Assembly (NCBI GenBank): GCA_030035585.1
Contig: CM057462.1
Location: 67,242,734-67,306,733, forward strand
Origin: Dugong dugon
Lineage: Eukaryota > Chordata > Mammalia > Sirenia > Dugongidae
Direction: 5' to 3'
Length of the DNA stretch: 64,000 bases
Shown here piece after piece: positions 10,372 to 21,229 of the stretch. Position numbers and translations under genes: made by a program. Every line of letters begins with the position of its first letter. The first letter of the stretch is position 1. The notes under the pieces were generated by a model. That model was not told the DNA's origin, made no database searches, and worked only from the letters and a program-made list of their open reading frames with translations.

Positions 10372-11338
10372 TGCTGTTGCTGTTGCTGGTATTGTGAGGT
10401 GCCTTTGAGTTGGTTCTGACTCATAGCAACGTTATGTACAACAGAACGAAACACTGCCCAGTCCTGCACCATTTTCACAATTGTTGTTATATCTGAGCCC
10501 ATTGTTGCAGCCACTGTGACAATCCATCTTGTTGAGGGTCTTTTCTCTTTTTTGCTGACCCTCTACTTTACTAAGCATGATGTCCTTCTTCAGGGACTGG
10601 TCCCTCCTGATAACATGTCCAAACTAAGTGAGACAAAGTCTCACCATCCTTGCTTCTAAGGAGCATTCTGGCTGTACTTCTTCCAAGACAGACTTGTTCG
10701 TTCTTCTGGCATTCCATGGTATATTCAATATTCTTCACCACCACCATAATTCAAAGGCATCAAGTCTTCTTCGGTCTTCCTTATTCATTGTCCAGCTTTC
10801 GCATGCATGGAAGGCAACTGAAAATATCATGGGTTGGGTCAGGTGCACCTTAGTCCTCAAAGTGACCTCTTTGCTTTTCAACACTTTAAAGAGGTCTTTT
10901 GCAGCAGATTTGCCAAATGCAATACATCATTTGATTTCTTGACTGCTGCTTCCATGGGCATTGATTGTGGATCCAAGTAAAATGAGATCCTTGACAACTT
11001 CAATCTTTTCTCCATTTATTGTGGTGTTGCTTATAGCTCCAGTTGTGAGGAATTTTGTTTTCTTTATGTTGAGGTGTAATCCATACTGAAGGCTGTGGTC
11101 TTTGATCTTCATCAGTAAGTGCTTCAAGTCCTCTTCACTTTCAGCAAGCAAGGTTTTGTCATCTGCATAACGCAGGTTGTTAATGAGTTTTCCTGCAATC
11201 CTGATGCCGCTTTCTTCTTCATGGAGTCCAGCTTCTTGGATTATTTGCTCAGCATCCAGACTGAAAAAGTATGGTGAAAGGATACAACCCTGACACACAC
11301 CTTTCCTGATTTTAAACCATCATGCAGTAGCCCCTTGT
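10372..11338 (-). mobile_element. BovB/RTE-type LINE fragment, antisense
   Basis: The inverted 3' tail is at 10390-10440 ('gagttggttctgactcatag'), and reading leftward the element extends up to the RT region. The minus-strand frame 11298-10927 includes an RT active-site block LRYADDKTLLAES, so the YADD catalytic motif is present in this piece. The 5' half is missing. The element is truncated, and the frame is open for 123 codons only. Confidence 0.92.
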
Positions 11339-12009
11339 TCTGTTCAAAAGACTCCCTTTTTGTCTATTGGGTAAATAGGGGTTCATTATACCATTTTCTT
11401 GATGTTTGTATAGGTTTAAAACTTTCCATAATAAAAATATTTTTAGAGTGGTGTATGGGAAGGACACAGATATAAACCTGAACACAAAACCAAGTGTTCT
11501 TCACTCTCCACTCTGTGTCTGGGCACAGAAAAATCTGGGAAGTGCTAAGACTCTAAGGTCAACAGCCTAGAGGGTTCATGAGCTCCTGGAGCAGAGACGG
11601 TATCTTCTAAGCTCTATACTCAATGTCCTCAACAAAATAACCTTTTAAAAAGCCTGTAGAACATTTCAAAATTATTCCGGCAGGATCCTGCTTCCCTTCT
11701 TGGCCTATAAGCCCTTCTGCCTCCACAAATTACCCCTACAGTCTCATCCCACTCCAAGGGCCTTTACTTCCTGTTCTAAACTACTGTATTGAGCAATCCA
11801 GTTATTGAAATAGCTCCGAGGAGCCGACAAAATGCCTGAGTGTCGGTAGCTTGCTTAGTGGGTTCTTCCTCCTTGGTGTCTGATGTGAAGGTACTGCTAC
11901 CACTTTGAAGGATACAAAGTATGCTTTATAGTTTCTTCCTCTTACTCTTCTCTTTAACCTCAATTTACTTCTAATAAGGATTTGTTTAATAGTCTAACAT
12001 TCATTTTTC
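11339..12009. other. No recognised gene or repeat
   Basis: Unique-looking DNA between the RTE fragment and MER20. No long open frame, CpG cluster or splice-flanked frame is visible. Confidence 0.5.
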
Positions 12010-12222
12010 AACCTGAACACTATTAACATTTTGGACTAGATAATTCTTTGTTGTGGGTGGCTGTCCTGGGCATTATAGCACAGTTAGCAGCAATCCTGGT
12101 TTCTACCTACTATATACCAGTAGCACAAACCAGCCCCCAAGTTGTGGCAACCGAAAATGTCCTCAGATGTTCCCTGGGGGGCAAAATCATCCCCAGTTGA
12201 AAACCACTGGTCTAAAAGATAT
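12010..12222 (-). mobile_element. MER20 (hAT-Charlie DNA transposon), antisense
   Basis: The plus strand has 'actattaacattttggact', 'taattctttgttgtgggtgg', 'gggcaaaatcatccccagtt' and ends 'gaaaaccactggtct', the reverse complement of the MER20 end CAGTGGTTCTCAAC. The element is non-autonomous and extinct. Confidence 0.88.
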
Positions 12223-12418
12223 CGAAAAACGAAGGCCAATATTGTCCTGGAATTATACAATTTCCACATACACTAATAGTCAACGTTTGTCAACGTGTAA
12301 ATGTGTAAATATAAATAAGAAATGTTGCATCGAAAGTAAGAAGCACATAAAGAAACAAGAGAAAAATCAGCTTATAAAACTCGTAACCATTAGTTCTTTG
12401 TTGTTATGGTTTCCTGTG

Positions 12419-12898
12419 TGTGATGGTTAATTTTATGTGTCAACTTGGCTAGGCTATGATTCTTAGTGGTTTGGCAGACACTGGACTGGTTGCTGTTCCA
12501 CAGTGTAATGTAATCACCATCCATGATGTGATCTGTTGTGATCAACCAATCAGTTAAAAGGGGAGTTTCCTTGGGGGTGTAGCCTGCCTCCGGAGTATAA
12601 ATGGCTATTCTGGCAGATCTCTCTCTCTCTCTCTACCCTGCACTCTTCTCGTCACCTGACCTCCAGATCTTCGGAGGTCAGCCTTCAGAAGTCTCTGGCC
12701 TGCTGCCTGACCTGCAGAGCTTGAATTCACCAGCCCCCACAATCCCGTGAGCCAGCAGAAGTTTCCAGCCTACCACATGACCTACGGATTTGGAACCTGC
12801 CAGACTCCACAACTGTGTGAGCCATTTCCTTGAGCCTTCTAACATTATATATATGGAGAGATTTACTTCAAGGAAAGTAGAGGAACCCAACTAAGACA
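12419..12898 (+). mobile_element. Solo LTR, ERVL type (MLT2-like)
   Basis: It starts 'tgtgatggttaattttatgt', continues 'gtcaacttggctaggctatg' and ends 'aacccaactaagaca', with TG...CA ends. 'gagtataaatggc' at 12593-12605 is a TATA-like element. The 5-bp flanks ctgtg (12414-12418) and ctgta (12899-12903) match at four of five positions. A (TC)n run occurs at 12619-12634. It resembles the LTR at 9810-10331 at both ends and in the 'ttggctaggc.atgattc' block, so both probably belong to related ERVL families. Confidence 0.82.
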
Positions 12899-12903
12899 CT
12901 GTA

Positions 12904-13794
12904 AATCTTACTTGTTTTCTCCAAAATATCCTGTTTTCCAGTCAAATGGTAATCAAAATACCCCCATAAACCCTCTTCTAAGTGCCATACAATCTGTGTT
13001 TAAATTGGAAATAAACACTTGCAATGTCCAGTGCCTTTCTTGGCTATAACAATACACTCCCTGTGAAGTGTGCTGGATCTCCAGCACATATTTAACAGGT
13101 GTCACTGGTAGACAGAACCTCTCAAAAGAACATTTCCCAACGAAATCAGAAAAAAAAAAAAGTGTCTCTAATGTGTCCTCCTGGTACAGCTCCCAAACAG
13201 TCACACTCTAGCCCCTTCTCTGCATAATCAGTTGAAGGAGGCATCATTCACACCCCAAATGCTCCATGACTAGAACCCCCTAGTCCCAATTCCCCCTTTA
13301 AGGCTTGGAGTCAGACACTCCAGCTGAAGCTCCTCCTCATTCCCTGCCTCCTTCATCTCAGAGGTGAGAATAATACCAGGTTCCCAACTTGACCAAGATG
13401 CACATGAGGTTAAACACACCAGTGTAAGAGGCTGCAACACCCCTAGGGAAATACTGTGACTTTTCTTCATTAGGTACAGGGAGTTTCCCACTATATTTAA
13501 ATGATACCCTCCCTTCTTGAGAAGAAAGAAAATCTGTTTTCTTGTCTGCCGAGGCCTCACATTAGCCACAGTCTATTATACAGCTTTGGGGGCTATATGT
13601 GTGCAAAACTACCTCTCCTCCCCACCCCAGCAGACTTCCCAGCTCCACTCAGAGGTTCCCACAAGCCCCCAAGGGAGATGCTGACTTGTTCCTCCTGACA
13701 CTTGTGGGCAGGCAATTGCTGAATACAGGGAGTTCTGTCTTCTGGGGTCCTTTCCTTCCTCTGCAATTCCATGCTACCACCCATCTCAACCTGT
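12904..13794. other. No recognised gene; possible weak MIR near 13300-13420
   Basis: 'ggcttggagtcagacac' and 'gagaataataccagg' are loosely MIR-like. Open frames on both strands at 12953-13805 are short and overlapping, and none shows a protein family. Confidence 0.35.
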
Positions 13795-13990
13795 CTCACC
13801 TCCATCCTAGATTCTGGCCAAGGCTTCCTAACTGGTATCTCTGGTTTAGCCTTTCCTCTCTAATCCAGGTTTCATCCCAGTGCCAAGATTAATCTTTTAA
13901 GAGGACAAGCCAGAATGCCCCAGAATCCTTCTGTGGTTTTATATTCCTTACCACTAGACACAATTCTAGCTTCTCAGATGCACAGATTTG
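13795..13990 (+). mobile_element. L2 LINE fragment
   Basis: The order 'ggcttcctaactggtatctc', 'agattaatcttttaagagg' and 'aatccttctgtggttttat' follows the L2 3' region, but it is strongly diverged. Confidence 0.55.
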
Positions 13991-14734
13991 TGAAGCCCTC
14001 CAAATGTCTGGCCCTGAAGGTATCCAAGCAAGTGCCGGACAGGCACTGAATGGGAAAGGTGCACACTGGTGGGGGGATTTATGATAATTTATATCAAAGC
14101 TGTGGTGAAACCCATGTGAAACTGTTCACCACAGATTAGTAAGTAAACACAATTAAACTCGTGTATACCTTGCTTACTGTAAGCTCATGCGTCCTTGCTT
14201 ACTGGTTAGTCTGCCCCCAGACATTATCCACTTAACAGATGACAAAGGTAGACAGAGGAGAGTACTAAACTAAATGACTCTTTTTAAAGTTTCCCTTCAA
14301 GACTGACTTTCCTTTACCCTGCGGACTCCTTGGTCTGCCACTCAGGTCCTGCCATCATCCGAATCTAGGCCTCCTGCAAAGTGATGCTGAACTGTGCCCC
14401 ACAAATGCTCCTTATGTAGTCCTGCCTTTATGTACACGGTTACCCCCGTCCATAGGATGACTTCTCTTTCTGGTTTATTGTTTTAATTACAAAAATAACA
14501 CATACTTGCTGCAACAAAATAAAACAATACTGAAGTGTTTAAAGTGTCTCAGCCATTCCACTCCCATGGGTAGCCACTGGTAGCAGTAGAGTATATGTCC
14601 ACCTAATCCTTTTCCATGACACACACACACACACACTCCATTCATTTGACACTTGATCTTGTACTGTGCCTTAGGGAGGAGGATATTTAATTCTTAAATG
14701 CATGGACTTATCTCTGCAGTACCCCAGGATGTTA
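13991..14734. other. No recognised gene; contains (AC)n at 14621-14636
   Basis: Unique-looking DNA. The only simple feature is a short CA microsatellite at about 14621-14636. Confidence 0.5.
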
Positions 14735-14915
14735 AGGCTAGTTAGTTCATCTGCTAGCCCTCAACGGCTGTTATTCCACTGATGAGGAAATGGAATGCAG
14801 GGAGGTCAGGTATCTCGCTCAAAATCACAGATTGGCCGGTGGCAGAGTTAAGGTCAGAACTGGAACTCATAATCTAGTGTTTATTATTACAATGTAAAGC
14901 ACTCTTCTCCCCACA
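14735..14915 (-). mobile_element. MIR-like SINE, antisense
   Basis: 'actgatgaggaaatggaatg', 'tcgctcaaaatcacaga' and 'ggtggcagagttaaggtcag' match the inverted MIR core order (fragment of the 'gatgaggaaactgaggc...ggtcacacagc' block). Highly diverged. Confidence 0.65.
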
Positions 14916-14984
14916 GTACGGGATATAATGTCGTACAGACAGCAGTAGAAATAAATAAGTGTTGAAAGAATCATCTGCAGAGGC

Positions 14985-15235
14985 AGTGTAGTAAAGTGGT
15001 TAAGTACTCAGACTCTGAACTCAGGCTGCATAGGTTAGAATCTGGCTGTCATTTACTTAACTGTATGACCTGGGTCAAGCAGCTGGGCCTCAATTTCATC
15101 GTCTGAAACCTAGTGATAATAATAGTATTTTCCGTATAGGATTGTTGTGAGGATTAGATAATTCAATATCTGTAAAGCATTTAGAACAGTACCTAGTACC
15201 TAATAAGAATATGCTGGTATTATCATCATCATAAA
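14985..15235 (+). mobile_element. MIR SINE
   Basis: It runs from 'gtgtagtaaagtggttaag' through 'tgacctgggtcaagcagctg' and 'ttgttgtgaggattagataa' to 'aagaatatgctggtattatc'. Nearly full length and old. Confidence 0.88.
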
Positions 15236-15259
15236 TCTAATATAACCTCCAAAATACAA

Positions 15260-15262
<3 letters not shown>

Positions 15263-15291
<29 letters not shown>

Positions 15292-15292
15292 A
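15263..15292 (+). repeat. (TG)n microsatellite
   Basis: About fourteen TG units after 'atatatg'. A simple repeat that is likely length-variable. Confidence 0.95.
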
Positions 15293-15299
15293 TTTTTTT

Positions 15300-16595
15300 C
15301 CTTTTAAAAATTTAAGCTGGCACCTCAAACTTAAATCTTTTAGCTATGAACCATGACCAAACAGAAATCAGCGCGGGGAAAAACTCATACAATATTAGTC
15401 AAAAAAAAATTTAAGTGTCACAGTAATTGAACCATCACTACAGGGAGGAATGACCTCATAAAGAATTCATAGATCAAAAGCATTTTAACACCTACCACAC
15501 CAAAGAATAAAAAACTTTAACAGCCTCCAGCAATAATTATCTAAGTAAAGTGGGCTGCAAATCTGTTAGGAAATTGTTTTCGCCATGATAATATTCCTAG
15601 TAAATTGCTGCTTCTACACTAAAAAGTTCTGGTGTTGCAGAACTGGCATACTAATAGAAAGATTATTATGGAAACACTATTAAAATGATTTAGATATTAT
15701 TAAAGATTCAACACTACAACAGTGCCTGATTACAAGAGATTTCAAGCTGTATTGCTTAATGGGCAGATAAAAGTGCTAATTAAGCCCACTCTTAGAGGAT
15801 GTCCCTAGGGAGATCTGTAAACCACAGGTAGCAAGAGGTCTATGGACCAAATGAGGATCCAGTAATGCCAACTCAGTTGGATACAGTCCTACTGGGAAGT
15901 AGGGGAGAGGGAGCACACGAACCACGAGGGTTTTTTGCACGAGATGGGTATCCTGGTAAACCTGACAAGTATCCAAACTTACTCAAACGTCAGTTTTTTC
16001 TTTAAATGCTTCATCAACAACACTTCTAATTCCTCTTTGCTTAACGTGCCATGGACTGGCGACCCTCAATAAGCAACACAAGCAGGGAGAGGCAGAGAAA
16101 GCCTTCTCTTATTACCAAAACCTTCTCAAGCAACCAGAAGACAATGAATAGCCCTCCCCGCAGCTCCTTGATCCAAAGCATCTCTCACCGCAAACAGAGC
16201 CTAAAGCTCTCTGTGGTTTTGAAAGAGTTGTTAGACTAAAGGCATTAGCCAAGCGTTTCAGGGTCTATTTTCCTCCCCCACCTTGTTAATTAACTAATCA
16301 GGGATGGCAAAGTACCTTATAAATATAAAGTGTCAGGGAAACGCTAATTCGCGTACCTGGTCTAAATGTCAATGCTAAATTAAGAAAGGGGGGGAAGAGC
16401 GAGAGACTGAGCTGTCCCCAGACTGCTGCAATCCGGGGCTCGATAACGTAGAAGAGAAGAGACCCGTGTACCGTGCAGCAGCCTCTGCCCCCAGAGCAGG
16501 GCTCTCAACAGGACTTCTGGAAAGAAAACCTGGACCAGGGCCACCCCAGGGCAAAGGGAAGGGCTGCTCGCGAGGCGCATCCTAGCTACTCAGCC
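15300..16595. other. Repeat-free unique block next to the CpG island
   Basis: Apart from short A runs, no SINE, LINE or LTR is visible in 1.3 kb, unusual in this window. It is AT-rich until about 16350 and then turns GC-rich. It contains AT-rich homeodomain-like strings, for example 'ttaattaactaatcag' near 16286-16301. No open frame looks coding. If the exon 1 reading at 17020 is correct, this is the proximal part of its first intron. Confidence 0.5.
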
Positions 16596-17087
16596 TCCCT
16601 CTCCCCGCTTCTCTCCGATGTCAACAAACCCGGATCACAAAGTGAAACTTTCCCAGCCCTTGCTGTCGCGCTGGGTCTCTGCCCTCTGCCTGGGAGCGAG
16701 TCGCGGGGACAGGTGGGGGGCTGGGGCTGCGGAAGGGACCCCCGCCTCTGGACCCAGCGATTGTGTAACCGGCCTGGGAGGGCAGGACTCAGGACCAGCC
16801 CCCCAAGCTGGGATGCTGAGTCGAGGCCCGGAGACCCCGCGACAGGCGCGGCGCCCGGAGGTGTGGGGGGGATGGGGAGGATTGTCGTCCCGCCCCCCGG
16901 GACCTCCCCCGGGCGGGAAGGGGAGCCGCGGCGCTGACACAGCCCGGAGGGGGCGCCCGCGCGGCTGACGGATCTTGAGAAGGGGGGCGCGAGCTCTCGA
17001 CAGCTGCGGCCGGCCTTACCTGAGCGCCGGGCCGGGACGGCAGGAGGCGGCTCGGGATGCCAGGGCGGCGGGCCGCAGGGCTGGCAG

Positions 17088-17105
17088 TCACCGGGGCCAC
17101 GGCAT
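17088..17105 (-). CDS. Five-codon uORF in putative exon 1
   Basis: ATG CCG TGG CCC CGG TGA on the minus strand, entirely inside the putative exon 1 and just after the (CCG)n tract. If the exon is real it could lower translation of the main frame. Its use depends on the unknown transcription start. The sequence is plain; the function is inference. Confidence 0.3.
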   Translation of the reverse strand: MPWPR

Positions 17106-17116
17106 GTGAGGAACCG

Positions 17117-17162
17117 CCGCGGCGGCGGCGGCGGCGGCGGCAGCAGCAGCAGCGGCGGCGGG
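17117..17162. repeat. (CGG)n(CAG)n trinucleotide repeat in the CpG island
   Basis: About seven GGC/CGG units, four CAG units and then further CGG units. On the minus strand it reads (CCG)n/(CTG)n and lies in the putative 5' UTR. Such tracts in human 5' UTRs can be length-variable. Confidence 0.9.
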
Positions 17163-17480
17163 AGTGGGACTGACAGCCCCAGGCCCCGCCTCCAGGCCCT
17201 TGGCCCCGCCCCCTCCGCGGCCGCGCGGCTGGCCCCGCCTCCTCCGCCCACCACCGGGGTCAAGCTCGGTCCACTGGCCCGAAGGGCGGGGATGCTCGCT
17301 TCCGATTGGCCTGGGGTACACCCACCCCGCCCACTCCCCGCCCCCTCCTTGGCAGGCAGGCGGCGCGTGCGCGGTGGCTGCGGAGGGCAGCGGGTTACGC
17401 CGAGCGTTAGAGTTCTTGGCGGTAGCCTACGCTAGCATCTTTCTTTATTCCAACGGCCGTGAGCCCTAGATGACGTGAGG

Positions 17481-17934
17481 AACAAGAAGTCAAACTCCAA
17501 ACTCTGCAGTGCCCTTATTCACCTGTGAAAAGGTCTACAGGAGAAAACTAAACCCGCATGAGCCAGGCTCTAACCAAAGCAGAACTGTGAGCTGCAACAG
17601 AAAACGAGCCAGCCGGCAGAACCCACCTGCTGTTCTCGGCCCGCGCTCCAGCTCCCACGGGCCTGTGGGGCTTTATTCACGGGCTAGGTTCGCTCCCGTG
17701 TCACCAAGTGTGATGTTTATACAGAGGATCTAGTATTTGTGACGCGAGGTTAGCGGTTTTCGGGTTGGGCCAATCAGAATGTGAGTGACGCTGAAGAAAG
17801 TGGACCTTCTCCAGCACCTCCCTCTTCCTCCCCAGCACACTCTTTCCCTCTCTGTATCTTCCACCTGTCCCTCTGCACTGGCTCTGGTACCTGACGCCTG
17901 TAAACAGAATCAAGTCTCTCCCATCAAAAATCAA
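17481..17934. promoter_or_regulatory. Possible second, rightward promoter flank
   Basis: Repeat-free flank of the island with a plus-strand CCAAT at 17770-17774 in GGGCCAATCAG and TGACG strings at 17741-17745 and 17786-17790. No coding frame or splice donor that I trust follows, so a divergent transcript is possible but unproven. Confidence 0.3.
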
Positions 17935-18401
17935 ATGAGACCCCGCAATTCCACTCCGATGTGGACCCAAGATAATTGAAAACATGTGCCTACACGAAAA
18001 CTTGTACACGATTGAGTACAGCAGCATTATTCATAATAGCCAAAAAGTGGAAGCAACCCAAATGTTTGTCAGTTGATGAATGGATAAACAAAATGTGGTA
18101 CATTCATATCATGGAATATTATTCAGCCATAAAAAGGAATGCAGTACTGATCATGCTACTATACGGCTGAACCTTGAAAACATGCTAAGTGAAAGAAACC
18201 AGTCACAAAAGGCCACACATTGTATGATTCCATTTACATGAAATGTCCAGGATAGGCAAATCCATAGAAACAGAAAATACATTAGTGATTGCTAGGGGTT
18301 GGTAGGAGGAGGGGACTGGGGAACAACTGCTAATGGGCTTGGGTCTTCTTTTTGAAGTGATGAAAATGTTCTGGAATTCGTCGTAATTTCAAACATACCA
18401 A

Positions 18402-18508
18402 CAATGGTGAGGATGGCACAGGAATGGCTAACGTTTCATTCTGTTACACATAAGATCCCTGTGAGTTGAAGCTGACTCCATGGCAACTAAAAACAACAAC
18501 AATGATTG
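18402..18508 (+). mobile_element. RTE 3' tail only
   Basis: 'ggtgaggatggcacaggaat' to 'ggcaactaaaaacaacaac'. It is the last ~105 bp of the RTE element, 5'-truncated on insertion into the L1 3' UTR. Confidence 0.85.
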
Positions 18509-18511
18509 TAA

Positions 18512-18716
18512 AGAATCCCTTGGTGGCCAAATGATTAACAGTCTTGGCTGCTCACCAAAAGGTTGGAGGTTCAAGTCCATCCAGAGGTACCTGGGAAGAA
18601 AGGCCTAGTGATCTACTTCTGAAAAATGAACAGTTGAAAACCCTGTGGAGCACAGTTCTACTCTGATACACATGAGGTCGCCATGAGTCGAAACTGCCTT
18701 GATGACAACAGGAAAA
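18512..18716 (+). mobile_element. AfroSINE, long subtype
   Basis: Head 'atcccttggtggccaaatga', core 'gctgctcaccaaaaggttgg', the long-subtype segment 'gtgatctacttctgaaaaat' and tail 'gccatgagtcgaaactgcct'. It is adjacent to the RTE tail in the same orientation. Confidence 0.93.
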
Positions 18717-18825
18717 AATGATTGTACATCTTTGTGAATATAGTAAAAACCACTGAATTGTATACTTTTAAATGGTAAATTTTATGGTATGTGAATTTTA
18801 TCTCAATTTTTAAAAAATCAACTAA

Positions 18826-19439
18826 CCAAAAACAAAAAAAAAAAAAAAAAACCCTAACTCCCTTGACACTGAACCTCCTCCTGCTGCCAAGCAGTTTCCC
18901 AGCCCTTCTCATCCACCATTCTTGCAAGGGTAGCCCATACTGTTTTATCCTCACTTCCTCGTCTTCCATTTATACATTGTTGTTGTTGTTATAAGCAGTT
19001 GACTCCTGGATAAGAGAAAGGAGCTCAGTGAGGGACATTAACAAGCATTTTTCCCAGAGAGATAAAAAGTGAAAATCCAGGCTTGAGACATCTGATATAC
19101 ATTGCCCAAAAACTTTATCTAATTCTGCAGCATGTTCCAGAAGACTGCTAAAACCACAGTGAGCCTGAAGGGCACTTATTTAAATAATATACCTCTCAGT
19201 CTCTAAATGCTACTCTATTCTCTTGAAAGCCTTCACTGCTTAATAAGGTGCAAAATTAAGTAACTCAGGCAATTGTCCTCCTTATTCTGACTAACCGTCT
19301 AGGTGTTTATTTGTATATATTTTTAATCATAGCTGAAGAATAAATAGGTCATAGCAAGTAAATCCACAGTTCTGTTTGGATGTCTGCTATGAAACATTTC
19401 CTAACTTAAGTGAGATTACATAACTGTCACATGCAGATA
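18826..19439. other. No recognised gene or repeat
   Basis: An A tract at 18833-18850 ends the preceding L1, and the rest is unique-looking AT-rich DNA. Confidence 0.5.
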
Positions 19440-20150
19440 TAGAATGAAGAGAGCTGTATTCTGGTCCCAGTTTGGCCATGACCAGCTGTTTGACCTTGGG
19501 TAAGTCACTGCCCTTAAACATTTGTTGTCAGTGTCTCCAGCATCCATTCCTCCATTATTCCTCCATCAAAAGACCAAAATTCCTTTAGGAAGACACTTTT
19601 TCTCCATTGTAACCCATGTGGCCTTACTATTGTTAGCCTGACCCCAAAACTGCAGGAGATTGCTTAAAGCAATCATTCTATCACATCCCCCGGCCACAAT
19701 AATTAGTTCAAACACAGACATGAAACTCAGTCAGGCAATGAGATTCCAGAAGACACCTGCAAGGGCTTCTGACAAAAGATCCCTCTCCCTGCTATAACTC
19801 CTGTTAATAATGTAAGATCTAGAACTAATGCAGCCACAATGATAGAGACTAGATTGACAGTCAGTTGAGGAACACTGAAGATGGCAGAGTGGGAAAATGA
19901 AAAGAATCAATGTCTCAGTTACATTATTGAGCAGCTAGATCAAGCCACACCTGAAATTTATATACCTCTATACTTTTCAGCTATATAAGCCAATAAATTC
20001 TCTTCATTTTTATAATTTAGTTTTCTGTCTATAACATTAATACAATAGCACCTAATCTCTCTGGCCTCCATTTGTTCATAAATAAAATAAAGATAATATA
20101 AATAATCTCTAAGGTTTCTGCCAGTTCTTACATCCTGTGAGTCTCTGACG
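19440..20150 (+). mobile_element. MIR halves flanking an old LTR-like repeat
   Basis: 19450-19525 has the MIR core ('tgaccttgggtaagtcactg'), and 20055-20150 has a MIR-like continuation ('ggcctccatttgttcataaa'). Between them, 19530-20045 ends with 'tataagccaataaattctct' and resembles the old LTR-like repeats at 23168-23640 and 30740-31245. The class is uncertain. Confidence 0.5.
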
Positions 20151-21181
20151 GCTACATATACTCATAAAAACGTAAGTGCATTATCATTTACTGGTAGGCA
20201 GTAATGAAAGTAAGGCTGTAGTTTAACTCAACAAAAGATGGCTGAGACTAGAAATGCAAGCAGAATCCTTAATCTTTGACCTGTACCAGGAGTTACCCTG
20301 AACTTCTCCCTCTCCCCCTATGCTTCAGCCACTCGTTTCTACACTCTAAGAACAATGCAGAAGATGGGCGAGGAATCTGAGAAGGAAGCATATAAGGCAT
20401 CCTTGCTTCAGAAGACTTTGGATTCAATAACAGATCCCAATTTTGTTTGTAGTGCCCCATGACCTTGGACCATAGCTCAGGTTCTGACCTCTTCTACCCA
20501 AACTCTTTAATCTGGGTTTGATCTGAGTACGCTCCTCAGCCTTCTTTTCCTCCCCAGTTGTGACCCCTAAATCATGTATTTAACTTGCCAGCCTCCCCTT
20601 ATGTCTGCAGTCCCAGCACTGACCACCTTCAATCTACTGGAAGTGGTGATATATTAGCAAGACACCTCCACGCAGAGCAGGGCTTCATTTATCTGTAGCA
20701 ACAGGACCTAGAGGAAGGAGACAACAGATGCTTATTTAGGGGAGGGAGTCATTTAATGAAAGAGATTAAGCACCTTAGAAGCCTGAAGGGTTGAGCAAAT
20801 TGTTTGATACACTGCACTGGGAATTATATGCAAAAGGTTTCACATACCTGGCTTCCTGGATATGTTCCTGGATGTGTAGCCCTTTTAAAATAAGGCATTT
20901 GACATGGAATTATAATCAACATCCTAATTTGAAAAGGCATTCCCTGGGTCCCTGTGAGGTATTGCATTGAGACACTGGGGCCATACCTGGGGGCCCTGGG
21001 AACCTCAGGAAGAGGCGATGTGGAAACAATCCAGGCAGTTTAGCAAAAGATCAAGTTCTGCTTCCCAATCTTACTGGCTGATTCCTTTTCTAGAAATAGT
21101 TAGGAATTAAGGGCATGCTGCTGGTTAAGTTTGCTCTTAGTTCTGGCTTTGCAAGACTCATAGGAAAAGACAGACTTTCGG
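20151..21181. other. No recognised gene or repeat
   Basis: Unique-looking DNA with no long frame and no repeat I can name. Confidence 0.5.
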
Positions 21182-21191
21182 CACAGCTTTT

Positions 21192-21229
21192 GTTTGTTTT
21201 GTGTGTGTGTGTGTGCGTGTGTGTGTGTG
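21192..21229. repeat. (GT)n microsatellite at an L1 poly-A end
   Basis: An imperfect GT run at the 3' terminus of the inverted L1 that follows, consistent with a microsatellite grown from its A-rich tail. Confidence 0.85.

Larger units (their letters stand above)
17021..17200 (-). other. Putative 5'-UTR exon 1 of an unidentified host gene
   Basis: On the minus strand the sequence ends in CGCTCAG|GTAAGG, a near-perfect splice donor (exon's last base 17020, intron GT at 17019-17018). Upstream there is a (CCG)n tract, a Kozak-poor ATG at 17105-17103 opening a uORF of five codons (MPWPR, stop at 17088) and no longer ATG-initiated frame. The most economical reading is a non-coding or mostly non-coding first exon. 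The 5' boundary is arbitrary because no start site can be read. No coding exon follows in the window, so the gene cannot be identified; its downstream exons would lie left of position 1. Confidence 0.5.
16600..17480. promoter_or_regulatory. CpG island with minus-strand-oriented promoter elements
   Basis: GC content and CpG density rise sharply here and nowhere else outside the L1 5' UTR. Elements seen: ATTGG at 17305-17309 (CCAAT on the minus strand, good NF-Y core with flanks GGCCAATCGG), GGGCGGGG at 17284-17291, several CCCCGCCC-type Sp1/KLF boxes (17204-17213, 17233-17241, 17322-17346), GCGCGTGCGC at 17363-17372 (NRF1-like) and TGACGTGA at 17471-17478 (half CRE). The CCAAT and GC boxes lie 100-300 bp upstream, in minus-strand terms, of a splice donor at 17019-17018, so initiation is probably near 17150-17250 and leftward. 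There is no TATA box, as expected for a housekeeping-type island. The direction and start site are inference. Confidence 0.75.
17935..18825 (+). mobile_element. Old L1 3' end, split by RTE tail and AfroSINE
   Basis: It carries the L1 ORF2 C-terminal region ('agcagcattattcataatag', 'tggataaacaaaatgtggta', frame fragment with DEWINKMWYI at 18076-18105) and the 3' UTR ending 'cactgaattgtatactttt' and 'gtgaattttatctcaattt' before an A-rich end. The L1 3' UTR stops at about 18400 and resumes at 18717 across the two inserted elements. Stops and indels make it a fossil. Confidence 0.85.

Noticed and set aside
12084-12430. Open frames on both strands as exons
   Set aside because: They cover MER20 and the start of an LTR; no splice-site context.
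16586-17263. 225-codon minus frame and a 154-codon plus frame in the CpG island
   Set aside because: Non-ATG starts, proline/glycine/arginine-rich composition typical of GC-rich DNA, both strands open, and the minus frame runs through the splice donor.
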